DNA of 51,531 bases, taken from assembly GCA_012519615.1 (NCBI GenBank), contig JAAYPW010000049.1, forward strand, positions 1 through 51,531, written 5' to 3'. The first letter of the stretch is position 1. Each line of letters opens with the position of its first letter. Positions 27,368 through 35,193 of the stretch are shown here, piece by piece. Below the pieces are notes generated by a model. It saw only the letters and a list, made by a program, of their open reading frames with translations. It had not been told where the DNA came from and did not search any database. Position numbers and translations under genes: made by a program. Source of the DNA: Fusobacteriota bacterium. Lineage in GTDB: Bacteria > Fusobacteriota > Fusobacteriia > Fusobacteriales > JAAYPW01.

Positions 27368-28027
27368 ATGGCAGTAGATAAAATTTCACCAAAAGTAATA
27401 GAAAGATTAACAAAGTATTTAAGATGTTTAGAAAATTCTGATGGGGAAGATTATATTTCATCAAAGGATTTAGCAGATAAAATGGGATTTACAGCAGCTC
27501 AAGTTAGAAAGGATTTAGCAAATTTTGGTGAATTTGGAATTAGAGGAAAAGGATATAAAGTAAATACATTATATAATGATATAGAAAAAATACTTGGAAT
27601 TAATAAAATAAATAATGTTATAATCGTAGGTTTTGGAAGATTAGGTAGCGCTCTTTATTCTGAATCAGAATTTACAAAACAAAGATTTAATGTTGTTGGT
27701 ATTTTTGATAACTCAGAATTGAAGATTGGAAAAAGTTTAAAAAATATTGAGATAAAAAATATTAGCGAACTTAGTAATGAAATTTCTAAATATTCAGAAA
27801 GCGTTGATATTGCGATTCTAACTGTTCCAAAATTTGTAGCACAAGAGGTATCAGAACTAATTGCAGAATCTGGAATTAAGGCAATACTTAACTTTGCTCC
27901 TATTAAATTAAATTTACCAGAATCAGTTGTTGTAGAAAATATTGATTTATATGCTAAATTACAGGAGATAAATTATTGGAAAGAAAAAATATTAAAAAAA
28001 GCAAAAAAAAAAGTCAAAAAAAATTAA
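27368..28027 (+). CDS. rex: Redox-sensing transcriptional repressor Rex
   Basis: This 219-residue protein has the Rex architecture. An N-terminal winged helix (ISPKVIERLTKYLRCL, then GFTAAQVRKDLANFGEFG) binds DNA. A Rossmann domain with GFGRLGSAL senses the NADH/NAD ratio, and a C-terminal swapped helix completes the dimer. Rex normally represses fermentation and anaerobic respiration genes when NADH is low. I did not see a Rex operator near any gene here. The start is ATG with AAGGGGGAAG. Confidence 0.96.
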   Translation: MAVDKISPKVIERLTKYLRCLENSDGEDYISSKDLADKMGFTAAQVRKDLANFGEFGIRGKGYKVNTLYNDIEKILGINKINNVIIVGFGRLGSALYSESEFTKQRFNVVGIFDNSELKIGKSLKNIEIKNISELSNEISKYSESVDIAILTVPKFVAQEVSELIAESGIKAILNFAPIKLNLPESVVVENIDLYAKLQEINYWKEKILKKAKKKVKKN

Positions 28028-28048
28028 AAACGATTAGGGGTGAATAAT

Positions 28049-28912
28049 TTGGAAAAAATAATAAACGGAAAAGAAATTTCTCAAAATATAAAAGATGAGA
28101 TTAAACTTGAAATTGAAAACTTAAAAAAAGAAACTGGTAAAATTCCGGGATTAGCAGTTATACTAGTAGGGAATGACCCCGCTTCAAATGTTTATGTTGG
28201 TTCAAAAGAAAAAACTTGTTTATCACTTGGTTTTTATTCAGAAAAATATGTATTACCTGAAAATGCAAGTGAAGATGAATTACTAGATAAAATAAATGAA
28301 CTAAATAAAAATGTTGATATTGATGGAATATTGGTTCAATTACCTCTTCCAAAACATATTAATTCTGATAAAATATTAAATAGTATTTTGCCGGAAAAGG
28401 ATGTAGATGGATTTCATCCAATTAATGTTGGGAAATTAATGATAGGTGCAGATGATGGTTTTTTCCCATGTACACCATACGGTATAATAGAGCTATTAAA
28501 AAGAAAAAATATTAAAATTGATGGAAAAAATGCTGTTATTGTAGGACGTAGTAATATTGTAGGTAAACCAATATCTCTTATGTTATTAAAAGAAAATGCT
28601 ACAGTTACAATATGCCATAGTAGAACAAAAGATTTAAATAGCGTAGTAAAAGGCGCAGATATTATTGTAGCAGCAATAGGTAAAGCTAAATTTATAAATA
28701 AAGATATGGTTAAAGATGGTGCTATTATAATCGATGTAGGAATAAATCGTATTGATGGAAGCACTAAACTTTATGGTGACGTTGATTATGATAGTGTTTT
28801 TGATAAAATATCCTATATAACGCCTGTGCCAGGTGGAGTAGGGCCGATGACTATTGCAATGCTTATGAAAAATACACTAATTTCATTTAAAAGAAGAGTA
28901 AACAAAATATAA
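28049..28912 (+). CDS. folD: Methylenetetrahydrofolate dehydrogenase/cyclohydrolase
   Basis: This 287-residue bifunctional enzyme interconverts methylene- and formyl-tetrahydrofolate. The active-site motif SNVYVGSKEK supplies Tyr49 and Lys53; ILVQLPLPKHI, PEKDVDGFHP, VIVGRSNIVGKP and YITPVPGGVGPMTIAML are all conserved. TTG 28049 with AGGGGTG 6 nt upstream is chosen over GTG 28040, which is part of that Shine-Dalgarno. Its product feeds Fmt. Confidence 0.96.
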   Translation: MEKIINGKEISQNIKDEIKLEIENLKKETGKIPGLAVILVGNDPASNVYVGSKEKTCLSLGFYSEKYVLPENASEDELLDKINELNKNVDIDGILVQLPLPKHINSDKILNSILPEKDVDGFHPINVGKLMIGADDGFFPCTPYGIIELLKRKNIKIDGKNAVIVGRSNIVGKPISLMLLKENATVTICHSRTKDLNSVVKGADIIVAAIGKAKFINKDMVKDGAIIIDVGINRIDGSTKLYGDVDYDSVFDKISYITPVPGGVGPMTIAMLMKNTLISFKRRVNKI

Positions 28913-28920
28913 TTTTTAAC

Positions 28921-28953
28921 AGGAGGTGAAAGGTAGTAATACCGTAAATTATG
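28921..28953 (+). promoter_or_regulatory. Shine-Dalgarno / GNRA hairpin / ATG start region of glmS
   Basis: AGGAGGTGA (28921-28929) is 21 nt from the ATG at 28951. In the gap GGTA (28932-28935) and TACC (28940-28943) pair around a GTAA tetraloop, which belongs to the stable GNRA class. Excluding the hairpin leaves 9 nt. ATG 28951 must be the start because Cys2 of GlmS is the mature N-terminal nucleophile. No glmS ribozyme is visible. Confidence 0.55.
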
Positions 28954-30780
28954 TGTGGAATAGTAGGTTATATAGGGGAAAAAGATGCAAAAAATATATT
29001 ATATAATGGATTAACTAAATTAGAATATAAAGGATATGATTCTTCGGGTATAGCATTAATAGATGATAATAAAAATTTAATTATAAAAAAAGAATCCGGA
29101 AAACTGACTCAAATAAAAAAATATATTGAGGATACTAATATAATAAGTAATATAGGAATAGGACATACAAGATGGGCAACACATGGAAAACCAACTCAAA
29201 TTAATTCGCATCCACATACAAATTGTAGAAAAACTATTGCACTAGTACATAATGGTATTATTGAAAACTATCTTGAACTAAAAGAGGAACTTATAAAAAA
29301 AGATCATAAAATAATATCTGAAACAGATTCGGAGATTATAGTACATCTAATAAGTGAATATTATACTGGAAATTTATATGGAGCAGTACAAAAAATAATA
29401 CAATATTTAAAAGGAACATTTGCAATTGCAGTAATTTCAGAAAGTGAACCAGATAAAATTATTATTGCCAAAAAAGGTACATCAATGTTAATTGGAATAG
29501 GTGAAAATGAAAATATATTTGGATCTGATATTCCACCAATTTTAGAACATACAAAAAATATAATTGTTATGGATGATTATGAGATTGGAGTTATAGAGAA
29601 AAATAAAGTGACGATTACCGATTTAGAAGGAAATATTTTAAATAAAGTGGTAGAAAATATTGATTTAACAATTGAAATGGCAGAGAAGTCTGGTTTTAAA
29701 CATTTTATGTTAAAAGAGATACATGAGCAACCACGAGTTGTAGAAGATGTATTAAGAGGGAAAATTGAAAATGGAAAAATAAAATTTGATAATTTTAATA
29801 TTACAAAAGAAGAGTTGCGAAAAATAGAACAAATTAATATAATTGCGTGTGGAACATCGTATCATGCTGGATTAGTAGGGAAATTTATAATTGAAGAAAT
29901 ATTAAAACTACCTGTAATTGTAGAAATTGCATCAGAATTTAGATATAAAACACCTATTCTTAGTGAAAAAAATTTAGTTATTGTAATAAGTCAATCTGGA
30001 GAAACTTCTGATACACTAGGTGCATTACGTGTTGCAAAACAATCAGGTGCTAAAGTAATAGGGATGGTTAATGTTATAGGCTCTACAATTGCAAAAGAGG
30101 CATACGGTACAATCTATACAAACGCAGGTCCGGAAATAGGTGTAGCATCAACAAAAGCTTTTTTATCGCAGCTTACAATGATGTATTTATTTATGCTGTA
30201 TTTAGGGGATAATCTTAATCTAATAGATAATAAATATAAAGAATACATTATAAAAAATCTTGAAAAAATTCCAGAAAAGATATCTACTATTTTAAATAAA
30301 AGTGATGAGATTTTAAATATTGCCAAACAATTAAAAAATACTAAAAATATTATGTATATTGCAAGACATATTAATTATCCTGTGGCTTTAGAGGGTTCTT
30401 TAAAATTAAAAGAAACTTCTTATATCCACTCTGAAGCATATCCTGCTGGTGAATTAAGACACGGACCAGTAGCGTTAATAGAGGAAAATGTACCTGCACT
30501 TGCAATTGCATTAAAGAATTCTAAAACATATGATAAAATGCTGAGTAACATCCAAGAAATAAAGGCAAGAGATGGAAAAATAATAGTATTAGCTTCAGAA
30601 GATGATGAAAATATAGACAGTATTGCAAATATGAGTTTGAAAATAGAACCAATTGATGAGATATTTTCACCTCTTTTAACTGTAATTCCATTACAAATAC
30701 TTGCATATTATATATCAGACGAGAAAGGTTTAGATGTAGATAATCCTAGAAATTTATCAAAAAGTGTGACTGTGGAATAA
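28951..30780 (+). CDS. glmS: Glucosamine-6-phosphate synthase (isomerising)
   Basis: This 609-residue enzyme makes glucosamine-6-phosphate from fructose-6-phosphate and glutamine, the first committed step to peptidoglycan and lipid A sugars. It has an N-terminal glutaminase domain starting MCGIVGYIG (Cys2 nucleophile) with GHTRWATHG and HNGIIENY. Two SIS sugar-isomerase domains follow (ACGTSYHAG and SQSGETSDTLGAL), and the end DVDNPRNLSKSVTVE is standard. Length is normal. Confidence 0.97.
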   Translation: MCGIVGYIGEKDAKNILYNGLTKLEYKGYDSSGIALIDDNKNLIIKKESGKLTQIKKYIEDTNIISNIGIGHTRWATHGKPTQINSHPHTNCRKTIALVHNGIIENYLELKEELIKKDHKIISETDSEIIVHLISEYYTGNLYGAVQKIIQYLKGTFAIAVISESEPDKIIIAKKGTSMLIGIGENENIFGSDIPPILEHTKNIIVMDDYEIGVIEKNKVTITDLEGNILNKVVENIDLTIEMAEKSGFKHFMLKEIHEQPRVVEDVLRGKIENGKIKFDNFNITKEELRKIEQINIIACGTSYHAGLVGKFIIEEILKLPVIVEIASEFRYKTPILSEKNLVIVISQSGETSDTLGALRVAKQSGAKVIGMVNVIGSTIAKEAYGTIYTNAGPEIGVASTKAFLSQLTMMYLFMLYLGDNLNLIDNKYKEYIIKNLEKIPEKISTILNKSDEILNIAKQLKNTKNIMYIARHINYPVALEGSLKLKETSYIHSEAYPAGELRHGPVALIEENVPALAIALKNSKTYDKMLSNIQEIKARDGKIIVLASEDDENIDSIANMSLKIEPIDEIFSPLLTVIPLQILAYYISDEKGLDVDNPRNLSKSVTVE

Positions 30781-30818
30781 AATTAAAAAATAAAAAAAAT
30801 ATGGCAATAATGAGATTA

Positions 30819-30847
30819 TAGGTTTAATAATATTTTTATTAAACCTA
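30819..30847 (+). terminator. Hairpin after glmS, possible terminator
   Basis: TAGGTTTAATA (30819-30829) and TATTAAACCTA (30837-30847) form a perfect 11 bp stem with a 7 nt T-rich loop, 38 nt after the glmS stop. Downstream is only AATTTTATTA, a weak T-tract, so termination efficiency is uncertain. Confidence 0.45.
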
Positions 30848-30871
30848 AATTTTATTATAGGGGTGTTAATT

Positions 30872-32116
30872 TTGAAAAAAACATATTTTTTTGTAAGTTT
30901 ACTTAGTTTCTTTTCATTATTTTTTTATTTATCTATTCAAAATATATATTTTATGATATTAAAAATAATAATTTTTTCAGCAATAGGTCTTTATATGATA
31001 AAAAAAGATAAAATATATTTTTATTTTTTTTTATATGCTCTTATGTTTAATATGATTTTTTTTAATTTATTTATATTTAATAGTGAATTAATTGAACACG
31101 AAAATTATAAAATAAGGGGAAATATTAAAAATAATATAATAAATGTGAAAAAAATTAATAATAAATACCCTAAAAATAGATTATTTATAAATATAAAAGA
31201 TAACTATATTGAAGATGGTATTTATAATTTTAATATTAAAATTATAAATAATCATGGTAAAATTATCGGTGAAATAATTAATTCAAATACAGATTTATCA
31301 GAAAAATTTGTGACTATATTCGAAAACAAAATTGAATCATATACAAGAAAACATCCAAAAGATTTTTTAGATTTTTATACTTTACTTGTTACAGGAAATA
31401 AAAATCATCAGAATAAGGATGAATTGAAAAAATATGCTTATACAGGGATATCCCATTTAATGGTTATATCTGGAATGCATTTTGGTATAATATTTTTTAT
31501 ATTAATGTATATATTAGAACTATTTTCAATATCATATAAAAAAAAGTATATAATGTTAATATTTATAACGACATTGTATGTTTTCTTATGTAGATTTGAA
31601 ATTCCAGTTGTAAGATCCTATATAATGGCAATGTTTTTAATAATTGCAAGACTTAATCATGAACGATATTGTATAAAAAAGTCATTTGTTCTATGCTATA
31701 TAATTCATATTCATCTAAATCCACTTAATATATATAATGTTTCATTTCAATTATCATATGTTGCTGTTTTTGCACTAATTTATATGTATCCGATATTTAA
31801 AACATATGTAAATACAGATAATATTAGTAAAACGCGAGAGATGTTTTATACTGGAATTGTAGTACAGGTAGCAATGTTACCTTTATCAATATATTATTTT
31901 GGGAAATTACCATTTTTATCTCTGTTTGCAAATATATTTTTGTCGATATTTTTTACATTATTAATGATTATTTTTATATTAAACTTTATAATTGGGATAT
32001 TTTCTATAAAATTAGCAACAATTTTTTGTAATTTATCGTATTTTGCATACAGTATTTTTCAAGCGTATATTGATTTTTTTAATAAAATACCTTTTATGAG
32101 TATTGATATTAATTAA
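30872..32116 (+). CDS. ComEC/Rec2-family DNA uptake channel, without metallo-beta-lactamase domain
   Basis: This 414-residue membrane protein starts with helices at about 5-65, then an OB-like soluble domain (about 75-140). The Competence membrane domain follows with the hallmark HLMVISGMHFGI (expected HLLAISGLHVG) and further helices including VSFQLSYVAVFALI. ComEC carries transforming DNA across the inner membrane. The usual C-terminal metallo-beta-lactamase nuclease domain is absent. TTG 30872 with AGGGGTG upstream is the likely start rather than GTG 30863. Confidence 0.85.
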   Translation: MKKTYFFVSLLSFFSLFFYLSIQNIYFMILKIIIFSAIGLYMIKKDKIYFYFFLYALMFNMIFFNLFIFNSELIEHENYKIRGNIKNNIINVKKINNKYPKNRLFINIKDNYIEDGIYNFNIKIINNHGKIIGEIINSNTDLSEKFVTIFENKIESYTRKHPKDFLDFYTLLVTGNKNHQNKDELKKYAYTGISHLMVISGMHFGIIFFILMYILELFSISYKKKYIMLIFITTLYVFLCRFEIPVVRSYIMAMFLIIARLNHERYCIKKSFVLCYIIHIHLNPLNIYNVSFQLSYVAVFALIYMYPIFKTYVNTDNISKTREMFYTGIVVQVAMLPLSIYYFGKLPFLSLFANIFLSIFFTLLMIIFILNFIIGIFSIKLATIFCNLSYFAYSIFQAYIDFFNKIPFMSIDIN

Positions 32117-32133
32117 AATATATTTTTAATTAA
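32109..32133 (+). repeat. AT-only hairpin over the comEC-like stop codon
   Basis: TTAATTAAAA (32109-32118) and TTTTAATTAA (32124-32133) are perfect complements with a 5 nt loop and include the stop codon. The stem has no G-C pair and no T-tract follows. The rest of the gap to 32308 (about 170 nt) shows no gene and no convincing promoter. Confidence 0.35.
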
Positions 32134-32307
32134 CCATATTAACAGACACTAAAAATCAATCTTATTAACTTTTTCATAAATTAAAGTAAAATAAAAAAGG
32201 ATTTTTGATTAAAGTTAGAATATATAAGAAAATGTAAAAGTATTTTAAATATTTATTAAACTAATAATATTTGATTAAGAAGATTAAAAAAAGGAGTTGA
32301 AATTCCT

Positions 32308-32664
32308 ATGGGTAAAACAGTTTTTTTAGTAGATGATATGGATTTTTCAAGAAATATATTAAGAAGAATATTGGAAAAAATCGGATATACTGTAATTGGC
32401 GAAGCTTCTGACGGAATAGAGGCATTAGAATCTCTTGAAGAGATAAATGTAGATATTGTAATAACGGATATAGTAATGCCTTTCATGAACGGTGTAGAAT
32501 TTTTAAGAAAATTCAGAGAAATTAATAAAGAAACAAAAGTAATTGTAATGAGTTCTACAGGTTATGACGATAGAATAAAAAAAATATACGAGTATGGAGG
32601 TAATGGTTTTCTAACAAAACCATATACCGAAAAACAGATAAAAGAGATTCTAGAAAATTTATAA
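32308..32664 (+). CDS. CheY-like response regulator
   Basis: This 118-residue single receiver domain has VDDMD for metal binding, phospho-acceptor Asp54 (IVITDIVMP), Ser-Ser-Thr in VMSSTGYDD and the switch Lys in TKPY. The VFLVDDMDFSRNILR start resembles CheY proteins of flagellar or other chemosensory systems, but no chemotaxis gene is present. AAAGGAG lies 12 nt before ATG and can pair weakly with TTCCT next to the start codon. A 49-residue protein is encoded immediately downstream. Confidence 0.93.
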   Translation: MGKTVFLVDDMDFSRNILRRILEKIGYTVIGEASDGIEALESLEEINVDIVITDIVMPFMNGVEFLRKFREINKETKVIVMSSTGYDDRIKKIYEYGGNGFLTKPYTEKQIKEILENL

Positions 32665-32695
32665 AGCATAATAAAAAAGGAGGAAAAAAATATAT

Positions 32696-32845
32696 ATGGA
32701 GTTTTACAAAAAATTAATAATTAAAATATTAGAATCTAGTAGTAGCGGAAGTGAATCTGAAATACTCAAAATTCTAAAATCAGGTCAAGATTTATCAAAA
32801 AAAGAAAAAGAACAACTTGAAGAGATGATTGACAGCATTATATAA
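32696..32845 (+). CDS. 49-residue protein of unknown function
   Basis: A short frame begins at ATG 32696 behind a very strong Shine-Dalgarno (AAAAAAGGAGG, ending near 32687) and encodes 49 residues: two predicted amphipathic helices joined by a serine/glycine-rich stretch (ESSSSGSESE), ending EQLEEMIDSII. It has no membrane segment. It follows the CheY-like gene by 31 nt and ends 7 nt before the converging GTPase gene. The Shine-Dalgarno and the acidic/helical composition argue for a real gene. No family is recognised. Confidence 0.6.
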   Translation: MEFYKKLIIKILESSSSGSESEILKILKSGQDLSKKEKEQLEEMIDSII

Positions 32846-32852
32846 TAAAATA

Positions 32853-33893
32853 TTATAGAAAAATCCAAGATAATACAATTAATAAAATAATAATTATAAA
32901 AAATAATATAATTATTTTGAATTTTTTATTTCTTATTTTTATAGAGAGAATTTCTTCTAAATTATTAATTTTTTCTTTATCAATTGAATAAATTTTATAA
33001 TGTTCTAAAATGTCCTGAAAATCCTTGATTTTTATAGGTTTATTTTTTAAACTTACAATTTCATCATACCATATTTGATTTCTATAATGTGATATCCATA
33101 GAAGAGGAGAGAAAATATTAAAAGGATTACTTAATTTAATCATAAGATCTTTTTCAAGACAACTATTTCCAGATGATGATATTGGAAATATATCTACTTT
33201 TTTTGAAAAAGATTTTATATTTTGATATATACGATTGTATATTTTATGTAAATTAATATAGTTAAAAGCTTTCTCTTTTTCATTATCTATATTGTCTTCG
33301 GAAAGATTATTATTAAAAAGATCCCACTTAGTAATAATTAGAGATATAGGTATAGAATTATACAAAGGATTTAAAGTTTTAATAGAGGATAATAATTTTA
33401 AAATTTCAGACTCTCTTTGTAAAGACTCGTCAATATCATTATTTGGATCTAAAAAAATTAGAATTCCACCACAATTTGCAAAAAAATTAAAAACTAGTTC
33501 TTGTTTTTTTTTAATATAACTTGCAACATTATAATCATTTTTATATTCATCAGGTACACCTAAAAGTAATTCTCCTGCAAAGTCAATGCTTTTTAATGAA
33601 AATTTTTGATTGTTAATTGTATAAGTCATATTAATTTTATGAATATTATTAGCGTCTGTACGGGGAGGGAATTCGCCTTTTATAAGATATTTATAGTTAT
33701 TTTTTAAATATTCCTTTGTTTCAAAATCATTACAATTAATTTTGATGTTACTATTATGTTGTTGCATCGTTTCCAATGCATATAAAGATGTAAAAAACAT
33801 CGTTTTACCAGAAGCACGAGCACCAAATACACCAATTGGTTTGTCATTGTATGTTTTTAAATCATCAATTTGTTTGCTTAATAAAGTTTTCAC
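32853..33893 (-). CDS. Tail-anchored P-loop GTPase-like protein
   Basis: This 346-residue protein has a GTPase signature set: Walker A GARASGKT (residues 24-31), G3 DFAGE, G4 ITKWD and a G5-like ISSSG. One membrane helix closes the chain (about 324-345), so the domain would face the cytoplasm as a tail-anchored protein. It resembles the double-GTPase (DO-GTPase) branch of TRAFAC proteins, an assignment from motif pattern only. It is a paralogue of the 37308 product; the first 31 residues align without gaps. The start is GTG 33893 with AGGAGTG 7 nt upstream. It is the only minus-strand gene. Confidence 0.7.
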   Translation of the reverse strand: MKTLLSKQIDDLKTYNDKPIGVFGARASGKTMFFTSLYALETMQQHNSNIKINCNDFETKEYLKNNYKYLIKGEFPPRTDANNIHKINMTYTINNQKFSLKSIDFAGELLLGVPDEYKNDYNVASYIKKKQELVFNFFANCGGILIFLDPNNDIDESLQRESEILKLLSSIKTLNPLYNSIPISLIITKWDLFNNNLSEDNIDNEKEKAFNYINLHKIYNRIYQNIKSFSKKVDIFPISSSGNSCLEKDLMIKLSNPFNIFSPLLWISHYRNQIWYDEIVSLKNKPIKIKDFQDILEHYKIYSIDKEKINNLEEILSIKIRNKKFKIIILFFIIIILLIVLSWIFL

Positions 33894-33944
33894 TGTATCA
33901 CTCCTAAAAGAATTATATAATTAAATAATAATATGTATATATAT

Positions 33945-33972
33945 ATTATACAAAAAAAAATAAAAAAATCAA
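33945..33972 (-). promoter_or_regulatory. Promoter for the minus-strand GTPase gene
   Basis: On the minus strand TTGATT (33972-33967) and TATAAT (33950-33945) are 16 bp apart, pointing to the GTG at 33893. It is back-to-back with the + strand promoter at 33992-34020, so the 226 nt gap is a divergent control region. Confidence 0.5.
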
Positions 33973-33991
33973 GAAGTTTTTTATCGAACTC

Positions 33992-34020
33992 TTGAATAGA
34001 ATGTTTATTTATGTTATAAT
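33992..34020 (+). promoter_or_regulatory. Promoter for the exported-protein genes
   Basis: TTGAAT (33992-33997) and TATAAT (34015-34020) are 17 bp apart; a TG two bases before the -10 makes it an extended element. Transcription would start near 34027, giving a leader of about 93 nt that holds the Shine-Dalgarno and the hairpin ahead of ATG 34120. Confidence 0.65.
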
Positions 34021-34066
34021 TTTAGATCTAATACGAAGTAAAACAAAATATATTAATCATAATTAA

Positions 34067-34122
34067 AAGGAGGTGTTCACTGCTAACATTAAAACAGTAT
34101 TTGTTAGCAGGACAAAATAATG
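34067..34122 (+). promoter_or_regulatory. Shine-Dalgarno / hairpin / ATG start region of the PEGA-CBM25 gene
   Basis: AAGGAGGTG (34067-34075), a near-perfect anti-anti-Shine-Dalgarno match, is 44 nt from ATG 34120. CTGCTAACA (34080-34088) and TGTTAGCAG (34102-34110) form a perfect 9 bp stem with a 13 nt loop between them. Excluding the hairpin leaves 13 nt. This is the longest gap and the most GC-rich of the longer stems in the five cases. Confidence 0.7.
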
Positions 34123-35169
34123 AAAAATAAGATAATTATTCTATTAGGTCTTATTCTATTAAGCCTATCAGTATTTTCAAAGGAATCTACTCTTAAAATA
34201 ATTTGCGATGAAACGAATGTAAATATTTATTTAAATGAAAAATATATCGCAAAATATGAAGGTAGCGATATAAGTATTAATTTAACTCCAGGTAAATACA
34301 ATTTAATTGCAAGAAAAGATTTAGATGATGGTTCATATTATTATTTTGAAAAAGAATATGAATTTGGAGAATCTTCAGTAAGAATAATAGCAGATGTTCA
34401 AATGTATACAATATTTCCAGAAAAATATTATTATAAGAGTGCTAAAATGACAAAAGATATTAGCTATTACGAAGAATATCTAGATAAATATCCAAATGGA
34501 GTTTATTCAAAAAGTTTTAATACTTTTTTAGAAGAATATTATGTATCACATTCAGATAATATGGAGATCTGTAAAAAATATTTGAAAAAATATCCTAATG
34601 GAAAAAACAGCTCATTAATTCAAGCATCACTTGAAAGTTTATATTTCGAAAGATTTATAAAAAATAATAACATATTATATGGTGAAGAATATCTTAATAA
34701 ATATCCTGATGGAAAATTTGTGGATAAAGTAAAAAATGTAATTAATAATCTTAAACCAAAGGGAATTATAGATGTATATCCAACAGAATTTTCAGAAAAT
34801 GATCCATTAGTTGTATATTTTTCAGCGAATAAAAGTAAAGCTATATGGAAATATAGAAAAGCTCTTAATAGAAAAAATTCAAATATACCAATCCTTCCGT
34901 CGGAAATGTTTATAAGATATGGATTTAATGGATGGGCACCAGAATATTTATTTGATGAAAAGGAAGATCCAAGAATGGAAAAATTCTATGAAATGGGAGA
35001 GGGCGTTTGGAAGTATGAGTTATATTTACCGAATGATGAATCTATTAAAGAAGTTAATTTTACATTTAAAGATGAATTTAACAATTGGGATACCAATCTG
35101 ACAAAAGATTATACTGTTTATTTAGTGAAAGAGGGCAGTAATTATAAAGTAGTTAAAATAGACCGATAG
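34120..35169 (+). CDS. Exported PEGA / TPR-like / CBM25-type protein
   Basis: This 349-residue protein has a signal peptide (residues 1-20). A PEGA-like beta domain follows (about 22-90: LKIICDETNVNIYLNEK, then LTPGKYNLIARKD). Next are three helical repeats with the core EEYLDKYPNG (about 118), KKYLKKYPNG (about 153) and EEYLNKYPDG (about 190), a period of 35-37 residues. The C-terminus (about 228-349) resembles starch-binding CBM25/CBM53: IRYGFNGWAP near 265 and FNNWDTNLTKDY with Trp323-Asp324. No enzymatic domain is visible, so it is probably an envelope binding or assembly protein. It leads a run of three exported repeat proteins. Confidence 0.65.
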   Translation: MKNKIIILLGLILLSLSVFSKESTLKIICDETNVNIYLNEKYIAKYEGSDISINLTPGKYNLIARKDLDDGSYYYFEKEYEFGESSVRIIADVQMYTIFPEKYYYKSAKMTKDISYYEEYLDKYPNGVYSKSFNTFLEEYYVSHSDNMEICKKYLKKYPNGKNSSLIQASLESLYFERFIKNNNILYGEEYLNKYPDGKFVDKVKNVINNLKPKGIIDVYPTEFSENDPLVVYFSANKSKAIWKYRKALNRKNSNIPILPSEMFIRYGFNGWAPEYLFDEKEDPRMEKFYEMGEGVWKYELYLPNDESIKEVNFTFKDEFNNWDTNLTKDYTVYLVKEGSNYKVVKIDR

Positions 35170-35193
35170 AATATAGTTTAAGGAGTGATTAGA

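Noticed and set aside
28931-28950. glmS ribozyme in the glmS leader
   Set aside because: The gap between folD and glmS is only 38 nt, too short for the ribozyme, and none of its conserved core is seen.
32301-32312. Pairing of AGGAG with TTCCT around the CheY-like start as a regulatory switch
   Set aside because: Only four Watson-Crick pairs plus one G-U; too weak to claim.
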